Program-made: the position numbers and the translations under genes
Assembly (NCBI RefSeq): GCF_006965545.2
Contig: NZ_CP041372.2
Span: 2,914,001-2,978,000, forward strand
Length of the DNA stretch: 64,000 nucleotides
Source: Paenalkalicoccus suaedae
Lineage (GTDB): Bacteria; Bacillota; Bacilli; Bacillales; Salisediminibacteriaceae
Reading direction: 5' to 3'
The notes under the pieces: model-generated
Databases searched by the model: none
What the model saw: only the letters and a program-made list of their open reading frames with translations
Told to the model about the DNA's origin: nothing
Shown here: positions 50,904-58,548 of the stretch, one piece after another
How positions within the stretch are numbered: position 1 is the stretch's first letter
Layout: every line of letters begins with the position of its first letter

Positions 50904-53093
50904 ATGTCAACATGGTTTTCTAAGCGTAAGACGGCGATTGCTGCTACTGCAGCATTTGTCTTAAGTGCACCGATGGCAGCACAAGCGGACACTCATTCAT
51001 TTAGCGATATTCAGGAGAGCAACTTCTTCTACGAAGCGGTTAACGTATTAAGCGCTGACGGTATTATTAATGGATATGAGGATGGTACGTTCCGTCCACA
51101 GCAAGGAATCGAGCGTCAGCATGCGGCTGCTTTAATTGCACGTGCGTTAGGTCTAAACAGCCCTGATAGCTACGCAATCGATATGTTTGATGATGTCGAT
51201 AGCTCAAGCCCATATGCATCTCAAATCGCAGCACTTTATGAGCGTGGAATCATTCTAGGATTTGACGGATCGTTTAATCCAACAGACCAAATTACTCGTG
51301 AGCAAATGGCTTCTATCCTCGTTCGCGCGTACAATCTAGCAGAATACCTTGATCAACCAGCAATGGAAACGATCAACTTAGATGACGTTCACCCAGCTCA
51401 CGAAGCGGATGTACAGCTTCTAGCAAACTACGACCTTACGACAGAACTATCTGATTACATGGCAAAATCTGATGTCACACGTGGGGAGTTCGCAACATTT
51501 TTACATAGAACACTGTTGCTAGACCTTCCTGAGTTATTCGATTTAGAAGTCCTTCATACAAATGATCTACACAGCCGAGTGGAGCAGTATCCACGTATGA
51601 TCACGGCAGTTGACCGTGCACGTCAAGCTTATCCAGACGCTCTCTTAGTAGAAGCTGGAGATATTTTCTCTGGAACACTTTATTTCAACATTTTCCAAGG
51701 ATTAGACTCCGTTGAGTTTATGAATATGATGGACTATGACGCGTTCGTTCCTGGTAACCATGAATTTGATCTAGGTAACGCAGAGACTGGTGGACACGAA
51801 GAGCTTGCGGCATTCTTTGCGGCTGCTAACTTCCCAGTTGTTGCGTCTAACGTCGACTTTAGTCTAGACCCATTCGTAGGTGACATGCAGGTTGGCGGCA
51901 TCTCAGATGATGCTGAAGCTGGATCTATCTATGATGGCATTATTAAAGAAGTAAACGGTGAGCAGGTTGGTATCTTCGGTCTAACGACTGAAAGCACAGC
52001 GACAATCGCAAGCCCAGTAGACGTTCTCTTCTCTGACTACATCGCAGAAGCGGAGCGTATGGTTGACGAGTTTGAAGCAGCTGGCATCGACAAGATCATC
52101 GCGCTAACTCACTTAGGCTATGACTCTAACCCTAACCTTGGTAACGACATTCTTTTAGCTGAAAACGTTGAGGGAATTGATATTATCGTTGGTGGACACA
52201 GCCATGACACAGTACTTCCTGATGTTTATACAGAAAATGCGGACGGCGAGCCAATGGAACCAACGGTAATCGTCCAAGCAAATGAGTACGGAAATCTTGT
52301 AGGTGAACTACGTGTTGGATTTGACGCTAACGGTGTCATCGAGCGCGTTGGCGGACAACACTATGAGGTTGACAGCTTCCCTGCGAATGCAGAAGCAGCA
52401 GCAATGCTTGCTCCACTTACAGAAGAAGTAGAAGCATTTGGTGGCGAGGAAATCGGTGTTGAAGCTGCTGTTGACTTCCCTAACCCACGTTCAAGCGGCG
52501 ACTCTTTAGACAGCGTTCGTTCTAATGAAACTGGACTAGGTAACGTCATCACAGACGGTATGCTTGTTGAAGCGAAGCGTGCAAATGCTGAAACTGTTAT
52601 TGCTTTCCAAAATGCTGGTGGTATTCGTGCTCCATTAGCAGCAGGACAGCTAACTATTGGTGATCTCATCACTGTTCAGCCTTTCGGTAACCGTCTATCT
52701 ATCATGGACCTTACTGGTGCTGAAATTAAAGAAGCACTTGAGCACTCTGTAAACAACGCTCCAAACGAAAGCGGTGGATTCCTTCACGTTGCAGGCATGC
52801 GCTTTACGTTCGATAGCGACCGCGAAGTAGGCGATCGCGTCGTATCTATGGAAGTAATGATTGATGGTGAGTATGTGGACCTTGATCTAAACGAAAACTA
52901 CTTCGTAGCAACAAACGACTTCACAGCTAACGGAGGCGATGGCTTCACAGTCTTCGCAGAAGCAGAAGCTGATGGACGAGTTCAGCTAGTAGGATCAACA
53001 GATTGGGAAACACTCCGTCGTCACCTACTAACTCTTGAAAGCCCAATCTCTCCAGTAATCGAAGGCCGTATTACGGACTTAGGTAGAGAGTAA
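50904..53093 (+). CDS. SLH-anchored 5'-nucleotidase / metallophosphatase
   Basis: 729 residues. A signal peptide (cleavage probably near AAQADTHS, residue 28) is followed by three S-layer homology domains (about 30-205; INGYEDGTFRPQQGIERQ is typical), which bind secondary cell-wall polymer, then a two-domain UshA-type enzyme: metallophosphatase motifs LHTNDLHSR, EAGDIFSG, PGNHEFD, GGHSHD, and the substrate domain with FQNAGGIRAPL and TNDFTANGGDGF. It should hydrolyse extracellular nucleotides and related phosphates to salvage nucleosides. GGGGAGG precedes the ATG; terminator at 53116. Confidence 0.93.
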   Translation: MSTWFSKRKTAIAATAAFVLSAPMAAQADTHSFSDIQESNFFYEAVNVLSADGIINGYEDGTFRPQQGIERQHAAALIARALGLNSPDSYAIDMFDDVDSSSPYASQIAALYERGIILGFDGSFNPTDQITREQMASILVRAYNLAEYLDQPAMETINLDDVHPAHEADVQLLANYDLTTELSDYMAKSDVTRGEFATFLHRTLLLDLPELFDLEVLHTNDLHSRVEQYPRMITAVDRARQAYPDALLVEAGDIFSGTLYFNIFQGLDSVEFMNMMDYDAFVPGNHEFDLGNAETGGHEELAAFFAAANFPVVASNVDFSLDPFVGDMQVGGISDDAEAGSIYDGIIKEVNGEQVGIFGLTTESTATIASPVDVLFSDYIAEAERMVDEFEAAGIDKIIALTHLGYDSNPNLGNDILLAENVEGIDIIVGGHSHDTVLPDVYTENADGEPMEPTVIVQANEYGNLVGELRVGFDANGVIERVGGQHYEVDSFPANAEAAAMLAPLTEEVEAFGGEEIGVEAAVDFPNPRSSGDSLDSVRSNETGLGNVITDGMLVEAKRANAETVIAFQNAGGIRAPLAAGQLTIGDLITVQPFGNRLSIMDLTGAEIKEALEHSVNNAPNESGGFLHVAGMRFTFDSDREVGDRVVSMEVMIDGEYVDLDLNENYFVATNDFTANGGDGFTVFAEAEADGRVQLVGSTDWETLRRHLLTLESPISPVIEGRITDLGRE

Positions 53094-53115
53094 GAAGTAA
53101 ATTGTATAAATGAAA

Positions 53116-53150
53116 GGAACCGCCCTCGTGAGTGAGGGTGGTTCCTTTTT
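53116..53150 (+). terminator. Nucleotidase terminator
   Basis: GGAACCGCCCTC/GAGGGTGGTTCC with T6 after it. Confidence 0.92.
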
Positions 53151-53169
53151 TGTTTTTTCTTAGTCAATT

Positions 53170-53207
53170 TAAAAAGTGTCACCAACTATCATATAGTTAG
53201 CGACACT
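53170..53207 (-). terminator. Terminator of the CuAO-N protein gene
   Basis: AGTGTC..AACTAT and ATAGTT..GACACT arms with an A5 run on the left edge (U-tract on the minus strand). Confidence 0.75.
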
Positions 53208-53219
53208 GTTTGTGAACGT

Positions 53220-53939
53220 CTATCCAAAAATTCCACTGCGAAGTATTTGAACCGTATACCAGAAGTCATCGAAGTCTTCTTCGTATAGTTGATTCTGAAT
53301 CACAGGATTATCAGAATATATCGAAGGCACAATAATAAATGCATCTACCAATGATGGAATACCACTACCAAAATCTACTCTAGCTTCAATTAAATAAAAT
53401 TGCGTGCCATGAAGTAGCTCTACTCGATAATTGACACTCGGATCATAATCAAAATGCCTCTTCACCAAATTCAACGCCTGTTCCTCATACCTCGACGTCT
53501 TCCCAACCTTCACATGAATCACTTTCTCCGCCGACGTAATCGTCGCCGTCGCACTTTGACCATTCCACTGCACATCAGCACCAAGCGCCTCACTCACAAA
53601 ACGCAGCGGCACAAGCGTCCGCCCATCGCTCACCTGCGCAGGCACATCAATCACCACATGCTCCCCATTCACCGTCGTATGCCTCGACCCAATCGTCAAA
53701 AACACACGCTGACTCCCCTTATACGCCGTAACCGACTTCGCCGCCTGATTCCAATCAACCACAGCTCCAAGCTCTTCAAAAATAGCACGCAACGGCACCA
53801 GCGTCCGATTCCCAACAAGCTCCGCCCCATCCAACTCCACAACCTCCCGAGCCTGACTCCCCGTCGGGTAAGAAAATAAGGTAACTGCCGAACTAAATAA
53901 TAGAACAAACACCATGAAAAGCTTCGTTAGGTTTTTCAT
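53220..53939 (-). CDS. Secreted protein with copper amine oxidase N-terminal-like repeats
   Basis: 239 residues. Signal peptide (about 1-30), then two copies of the CuAO_N1/stalk-type repeat: RTLVPLRAIFEELGAVVDWN at about 45-65 and RTLVPLRFVSEALGADVQWN at about 107-127. The last 95 residues (YEEQALNLVKRHFDYDPSV onwards) form an unrecognised domain. Such repeats occur in many cell-surface proteins of Firmicutes and do not imply amine oxidase activity. GGAGG precedes the ATG. Monocistronic. Confidence 0.85.
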   Translation of the reverse strand: MKNLTKLFMVFVLLFSSAVTLFSYPTGSQAREVVELDGAELVGNRTLVPLRAIFEELGAVVDWNQAAKSVTAYKGSQRVFLTIGSRHTTVNGEHVVIDVPAQVSDGRTLVPLRFVSEALGADVQWNGQSATATITSAEKVIHVKVGKTSRYEEQALNLVKRHFDYDPSVNYRVELLHGTQFYLIEARVDFGSGIPSLVDAFIIVPSIYSDNPVIQNQLYEEDFDDFWYTVQILRSGIFG

Positions 53940-54269
53940 ATAGGTTCCTCCGATCAGTATGGAATATGTATAGATGTATCGTACTTTAGTTTGTTTGAAT
54001 TTACAATAAATAGTTCTATAACAATGCTATTTGCGTGGTATTTTTCTATATATAACGTTCTAATAGAAACAAGTGATGATAAAAAGACCGCATACCTCCC
54101 ACAAAACTAGAAGACATACTGATCATTATGTATATAGAAATCCAAAAATCATTAATTTAAATTAGACAAATAACGACTGAATTCGACAAGTGACACCATG
54201 CACCTGGTCTTCACAAGTACCAGACACCTTGTATTTTAATATCGAATACCCCAAGTACTTGGTCTTAAT
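53940..54269. other. AT-rich intergenic with R4 motif
   Basis: ATTCGACAAGTGACACC at 54181 matches the R4 motif; it is followed by ACCTGGTC...GTACCAGACACC inverted sequence. No gene seen. Confidence 0.45.
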
Positions 54270-54881
54270 TTAGTTCCACAAGAAATTGGGCTGTTCCCTT
54301 TGGAGTATAATATGAAATTTATCCCATTTATCCATAAGGTTTTCTATATTTTTATCTACTTCACTTCTAGAGTTATGCTTATTGTCTACTTTAAAATTAA
54401 TTAATTTACTATTTTTATTAGCAAGATTTATATCGTGATTTTCCAACAAAAAAATCATTTCTAATAGACTCTTCAAGAATTCTGCTTTAGCTCTTTCAAT
54501 TTTTTTATTCGATATTCTCATTCTGTCTTTTAAGTGGTATTCAGAGACAAAGTGGAATGTTTCTAATTGTTCAATTAACATTTGACGTCTCTCTAATAAA
54601 ACACTAAATTTTTCTATTTCATTTCTAGTCAAAGTGTTATTTAACTCTTTTAATTTATCTATATCAGAGCCATTTAGTCCTTTAATAATTTTATTCTGCT
54701 CAAATATTAGAACCGATGTTAATAACATTAAAGAAACTAACATAGTATATAAAAAAACATGAATACTATTAACATTAATAAACTGATATATAAATCCATC
54801 GATAACTAAGATTCCATTTACAATTGAAGAAAAAAGTCCCATCACCACAAATATCTTAGAGTTTTTCATTAATTGAAACAA
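54270..54881 (-). CDS. AT-rich two-helix membrane protein with coiled-coil tail
   Basis: 203 residues: two transmembrane segments (about 10-32 and 40-60), then about 140 charged residues with strong coiled-coil character (IKGLNGSDIDKLKELNNTL, IERAKAEFLKSLLEM). TTG start is chosen because GGGGGG lies 6 bases before it, against 18 for the next ATG. Base composition is far more AT-rich than the flagellin and nucleotidase genes around it, which suggests horizontal origin. Family not recognised. Confidence 0.6.
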   Translation of the reverse strand: MFQLMKNSKIFVVMGLFSSIVNGILVIDGFIYQFINVNSIHVFLYTMLVSLMLLTSVLIFEQNKIIKGLNGSDIDKLKELNNTLTRNEIEKFSVLLERRQMLIEQLETFHFVSEYHLKDRMRISNKKIERAKAEFLKSLLEMIFLLENHDINLANKNSKLINFKVDNKHNSRSEVDKNIENLMDKWDKFHIILQREQPNFLWN

Positions 54882-54931
54882 TATAATCCCCCCTCTATGA
54901 TAAATTCAATATTTATTAAAATCTATATATA

Positions 54932-54963
54932 ATAAAGGCTCTAGCGTGAGCTAGAGCCTTTAT
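54932..54963 (-). terminator. Terminator of first flagellin gene
   Basis: AAAGGCTCTAGC, loop GTGA, GCTAGAGCCTTT, then a U-rich tail on the minus strand. Confidence 0.9.
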
Positions 54964-54979
54964 TAATTTGATTAAATTA

Positions 54980-57127
54980 TTATCCCAATAACTGAAGCAC
55001 TGACTGTGGCTGTTGGTTAGCCTGTGCTAGCATTGACTGAGAAGCTTGAGAAAGAATGTTTGAACGAGTCATCTCCATCATTTCACGAGCCATGTCTACG
55101 TCACGGATACGTGACTCCGCAGCAGACAGGTTCTCAGAAGAGTTGTCTAGGTTAGCAATTGTGTGCTCAAGACGGTTCTGAACAGCACCTAAGTTAGATC
55201 GTTGCGCAGATACAGTTTCGATAGCATTATTAATTGCTGTGATCGCTTTATCAGCTTCTTCCTGAGAAGAAACATCGATACCAGTAATAACTCGGTTAAA
55301 GTCAGAAGCTGCAAAATCACGGGCAATATTACTTAAGTCATTTGAAGAATTTAGTGAGAAAGTAGCTTGATTACCACTAGCATCAGTAAAAGAAACTTCG
55401 TTAGTTCCTGGAGCTACTACAGCTGAGTCTATTTCTGTTCCTTCTGCATTGCTCAATGTAAGACTAATGCTCGTGTCACTTCCGTTAGCTTCGCCAGTGG
55501 ACAATAGACTACCAAACCCACCGACATCTGTAATATTAACCGAAGATCCATCACCAGTATTACCTGAAGTTAATACAAGATTCCCATTTTCGATAGATGC
55601 TAGAGTGAATCCTGCTGCATCGTTTATAGCTGTCTCAATCTCCTCAAGACTATATGTCCCCTCTGCCAAGTTAACAGAAAGTGCTTGTGTTGATCCAGAA
55701 GCATCTGTGACGGTTAACTCTAATGGGCCTTCACTTCCAACAGAAACAGCAGCATCAATCACATTGATTTCTTGATCAAATTCAAATGCTGTTGCATCAT
55801 TAATGTCCATACTGAACGTCACACCGTGGTTATCATAAGTAAATGTTTGACCTGTCTGTGCATCTGCAAATGTAAATACATCTTCAGAAACACTGCCGTC
55901 AGCATTTTCGATAGTTACTGTAATTGAACCACTTCCCGCATCAAGTCCAGCACCAGTAATATTGATATTATTTGTTCCTGGAATCCACTGAGGGTTAGCC
56001 GCATCTAATTCAATACCTCCAGCGATTGTTGCTGCACTACCTCCAGGAGAAACTGTCATACTCTCCCAATTGCTAGCTGTGTCAATATTCCCAGTAAAAT
56101 CAGTTCCAGCAGCATCTTTCGCAGTTAGATCTATAGTAACATCATTGCCAACTAAATTACCAAAGTCAGCTGCTGATAGGCTAAAGCCGACCCCATGGTT
56201 ATCGTAAGAGAAATTTCCATCTTCATCTGCAATTAATGTGTCTTCAATACTATAAATATTTCCATCACTATCTGTAACGTTAATTGATACTGTGACATCA
56301 TCGCCATCTGCTGCAACAACAATAGTTCCAGCTGTACTAGCATCAATATTGTCCCAAGGAATATCTCCGGTTGCAGAGAGTGTTATATTATTTGCTCCAT
56401 CAAATGTTACGCCGCCTGCATTAGTTACACCTTCAGAAAAGAATACAGCGATATCTTCAGCAAAACCAGCTGTGTTAATACCACTAGCATTAGCAGAGAG
56501 GCTAGCAGCAACAGCAGAACCTTCTACAGCCGTTAACTCGGCACCATTTAAGTTAAATCCTAGATCTGCTTTTACACCTGTTACAGCAGATCCACTGCTC
56601 CCAATATTAATACTATCCGAAACGACCCCTAGAGCTTCAGCACTCATATCATTTACAGTAAGTTCAATATTTTGTCCTTGGTTCGCTCCAATATGGAATG
56701 TACCTTTAAAATCTCCGCCTAATAGATTTTGAGTGTTGAATTCTGTCGTATCTGCAATTCGAGTGATCTCTGCAGCTAACTCGTTAATTTCTTTTTGAAT
56801 TTCTGCGCGATCTACATCTACATTCGTATCGTTCGCCGACTGAACTGCAAGTTCACGCATTCTTTGAAGAATGTTATGAGTCTCATCAAGGGCACCTTCA
56901 GCTGTCTGAATTAGAGAGATACCATCTTGAGCGTTACGGCTAGACTGATCTAAACCATTTATCTGCGCTCTCATCTTCTCAGAAATCGCAAGTCCTGCTG
57001 CGTCGTCTCCTGCGCGGTTGATGCGTAGTCCTGAAGATAGCTTCTCCATTGCAGACTGCATGTTGCCTTGGTTGATACCCATTTGACGGTGTGTGTTTAA
57101 CGCTGGAATGTTATTGTTGATAATCAT
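54980..57127 (-). CDS. hag: Flagellin with enlarged central domain (copy 1)
   Basis: 715 residues. Conserved D0/D1 ends: [20 protein letters not shown] at the start and [13 protein letters not shown] at the end, nearly identical to copy 2. The middle (about 140-610) is a long, Ala/Gly/Asp/Thr-rich, acidic outer region with repeated modules ending YDNHGVGFS and YDNHGVTFS. Bacillus subtilis flagellin is about 300 residues, so the outer domain is greatly enlarged. The leader has a GGA-loop hairpin (57173) and a larger stem (57201-57266), expected targets of CsrA. ACGGAGGTAAC precedes the ATG. Confidence 0.95.
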   Translation of the reverse strand: MIINNNIPALNTHRQMGINQGNMQSAMEKLSSGLRINRAGDDAAGLAISEKMRAQINGLDQSSRNAQDGISLIQTAEGALDETHNILQRMRELAVQSANDTNVDVDRAEIQKEINELAAEITRIADTTEFNTQNLLGGDFKGTFHIGANQGQNIELTVNDMSAEALGVVSDSINIGSSGSAVTGVKADLGFNLNGAELTAVEGSAVAASLSANASGINTAGFAEDIAVFFSEGVTNAGGVTFDGANNITLSATGDIPWDNIDASTAGTIVVAADGDDVTVSINVTDSDGNIYSIEDTLIADEDGNFSYDNHGVGFSLSAADFGNLVGNDVTIDLTAKDAAGTDFTGNIDTASNWESMTVSPGGSAATIAGGIELDAANPQWIPGTNNINITGAGLDAGSGSITVTIENADGSVSEDVFTFADAQTGQTFTYDNHGVTFSMDINDATAFEFDQEINVIDAAVSVGSEGPLELTVTDASGSTQALSVNLAEGTYSLEEIETAINDAAGFTLASIENGNLVLTSGNTGDGSSVNITDVGGFGSLLSTGEANGSDTSISLTLSNAEGTEIDSAVVAPGTNEVSFTDASGNQATFSLNSSNDLSNIARDFAASDFNRVITGIDVSSQEEADKAITAINNAIETVSAQRSNLGAVQNRLEHTIANLDNSSENLSAAESRIRDVDMAREMMEMTRSNILSQASQSMLAQANQQPQSVLQLLG

Positions 57128-57172
57128 AGTTTTGTTACCTCCGTGTGTTTTTTAGTTTTTGTTGACGTGAGT

Positions 57173-57266
57173 ACACTTCCGTGTGTAACTCGCTGACTGC
57201 ATGAAAGAAGAGTACAGAGGTTCAGAAGTGCGCGCCAATTCTGATTGGCTGTAACGCTTCTTTCAT
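57173..57266 (-). promoter_or_regulatory. Structured hag leader with CsrA-type hairpin
   Basis: In the RNA: ATGAAAGAAG pairs perfectly with CTTCTTTCAT (57266-57257 with 57210-57201), enclosing a GCCAAT/ATTGGC hairpin; downstream ACAC-GGAA-GTGT (57184-57173) puts GGA in a tetraloop. Further GGATGATCG motifs lie at 57267-57300. Confidence 0.6.
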
Positions 57267-57321
57267 ACGATCATCCATGATTAATTCCGATCATCCGTGA
57301 GCGGAATGGCATTAAAACTTC

Positions 57322-57486
57322 TTATACTTTTTGCTGTGCTTCTAAAAGCTCGCCGCGTACGATTGGTACTTCGCGTGGTGCATCGATTGCGAGACGAAGG
57401 TGTCCGTCCTCGCTCTTTACTACCTTTACCTTGATGCGATCGTCGATCATGATATATTCTCCTGGCTTTCTTCCTACTACTAACAT
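57322..57486 (-). CDS. CsrA-like RNA-binding protein, short form 1
   Basis: 54 residues. CsrA strand order is clear: MLVVGRKPGEYIMIDDRIKV, KVVKSEDGHLRLAIDAPREV, PIVRGELLEAQQ. The RNA-contacting Arg of the APxxVxVxR motif is present. Canonical CsrA here (63377) has 76 residues; this one lacks most of the C-terminal helix. AAGGAGG lies 8 bases before the ATG at 57486, so the longer frame is not used. It sits between the two flagellins, preceded by a GGA hairpin element. Confidence 0.82.
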   Translation of the reverse strand: MLVVGRKPGEYIMIDDRIKVKVVKSEDGHLRLAIDAPREVPIVRGELLEAQQKV

Positions 57487-57521
57487 GTGATCTCCTCCTT
57501 GACATGTGTGGTCGTGCATAT

Positions 57522-57597
57522 AAAAAAAAGGACAAGCAAATCTGCCGGTGTCTTCTCTCATCCTGAGAGTCGGCCATCGACGGAATTGCTCATCCTT
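57522..57597 (-). ncRNA. GGA-hairpin RNA element 1 (upstream of csrA-like 1)
   Basis: RNA closed by an 11-bp stem, AAGGATGAGCA with TGCTTGTCCTT, followed by U8. Inside, CTCTCAGGATGAGAG forms a hairpin with GGA in the loop, and TCG-ATGGC-CGA a second. AAGGATG and CAGGATG agree with the CsrA-binding consensus. It ends 36 bases before the csrA-like gene, so it can be a small RNA or an attenuator. Confidence 0.6.
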
Positions 57598-57621
57598 AAG
57601 CGAAAACTATGTGATTGTTCT

Positions 57622-57771
57622 TTATATTGAACTGGATCCGCGCTCAATTTTTATGTCCCTTGGCGCTTCAATGCCTAGTCTCAATTTCCCGTCCTGAGAT
57701 TTGATGACTTCAACACGAATTCTATCGTCAATGACAACAGACTCTCCCACTTTTCTTCCTATTACTAACAA
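57622..57771 (-). CDS. CsrA-like RNA-binding protein, short form 2 (49 aa)
   Basis: TTG start at 57771 with AAGGAGG 8 bases upstream. It reads MLVIGRKVGESVVIDDRIRV, EVIKSQDGKLRLGIEAPRDI, KIERGSSSI and stops at 57622. All five CsrA strands and the RNA-binding Arg (KIER) are present, while the C-terminal helix is absent. Close to short form 1 (GRK, IDDRI, L.LRL.I.APR), so the pair arose by tandem duplication. FliW binding in Bacillaceae involves the C-terminal region of CsrA, so this form may escape FliW. Confidence 0.82.
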   Translation of the reverse strand: MLVIGRKVGESVVIDDRIRVEVIKSQDGKLRLGIEAPRDIKIERGSSSI

Positions 57772-57897
57772 TAGGTGCCCCTCCTTGGTTGCTTAACTAG
57801 TATTTGGATAAACACCTGGTTATCATACCATATTTAAGGTTGTAAATGGGTGAAAGTCCCGCAAAAAAATAGGAAAAAGTCCTGCTTACTTTTCGAC

Positions 57898-57986
57898 AAA
57901 AAAGGACAAGTGAATAGACGTAATGAACCTCTCCTCCTGAGAGCTCACCACAATCCATCCACTCGTCCATGAGTGATCCTTTATGT
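57898..57986 (-). ncRNA. GGA-hairpin RNA element 2, sigma-D promoted
   Basis: Six GGA motifs in about 60 nt. CACTC-ATGGAC-GAGTG and CTCTC-AGGAG-GAGAG each display GGA in a loop. A closing helix AAGGAT/GTCCTT is followed by U6 (57903-57898). The predicted start is about 57986, just downstream of the promoter at 57994. Resembles a small CsrA-sequestering RNA, or a leader that attenuates csrA-like 2. Confidence 0.62.
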
Positions 57987-57993
57987 TATTACT

Positions 57994-58021
57994 AATATCG
58001 ACAGACTTTAGCAATTGTTTA
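57994..58021 (-). promoter_or_regulatory. Sigma-D-like promoter
   Basis: TAAA, 15 bases, GTCGATATT: one mismatch from the Bacillus flagellar consensus TAAA-N15-GCCGATATT. It points at the GGA RNA and the csrA-like genes. Confidence 0.7.
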
Positions 58022-58039
58022 GTCCTTCTATAAACTTTT

Positions 58040-58408
58040 TCAAGAAATTAAATAGGACTTAAAGCTATCTTCCATTGCATCGTGCCATGCCTTTAGTTTT
58101 GGCTGAAGTGTAAACTGAATGATCTCTTGAGCTTGTCCATAGTTTTTTCTTTCGTATGCTGTTACGATTGCGTCGAATCCGTTACGTAGGTTTGCTTCTG
58201 CAACACGAATATTTTCCGTGTCTATATCATCTTTGATTTGGTTGATCGAAGCAGATACGCTTGCGAATCCTTGAACGATGTCGTCTAATAACGAAACTGT
58301 TTGTTCGTATTTGCCTTCTTGTAACAATTTTTTTATATGAGCGACGCCTTCTTGCATCGTTTCGGCAAGTGCGACGGAGCGCTGCGTTACTTCTACTGTA
58401 TTGTCCAT
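58040..58408 (-). CDS. Small helical protein between flagellins, paralogue of 19023
   Basis: 122 residues, soluble and helical (ALAETMQEGVAHIKKLLQEG, YGQAQEIIQFTLQPKLKAW). The paralogue at 19023 shares the C-terminal half. GAGGAG precedes the ATG by 9-10 bases. It follows the second flagellin and its terminator and lies just before the sigma-D promoter of the GGA RNA. Position suggests a flagellin- or export-related helper, but the family is unknown to me. Confidence 0.62.
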   Translation of the reverse strand: MDNTVEVTQRSVALAETMQEGVAHIKKLLQEGKYEQTVSLLDDIVQGFASVSASINQIKDDIDTENIRVAEANLRNGFDAIVTAYERKNYGQAQEIIQFTLQPKLKAWHDAMEDSFKSYLIS

Positions 58409-58504
58409 GGTTGTAGTCTCCTCTTATTTTGGTCTCTATTCTTTTCATCGGTTATCTGTTACTCGATGTTTAGGGTGTTTACGTGGTTTCTCAAAAGAGT
58501 ATGT

Positions 58505-58532
58505 AAAAAGGCTCTGGAACGGGTCCAGAGCC
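58505..58532 (-). terminator. Terminator of second flagellin gene
   Basis: GGCTCTGG, 7-base loop, CCAGAGCC and U5 on the minus strand. Confidence 0.9.
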
Positions 58533-58548
58533 ATGTAAAATTTGCTTA

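Noticed and set aside
53454-53879. Arg/His-rich plus-strand frame of 141 codons
   Set aside because: Opposite the CuAO-N protein gene, low complexity, no start signals.
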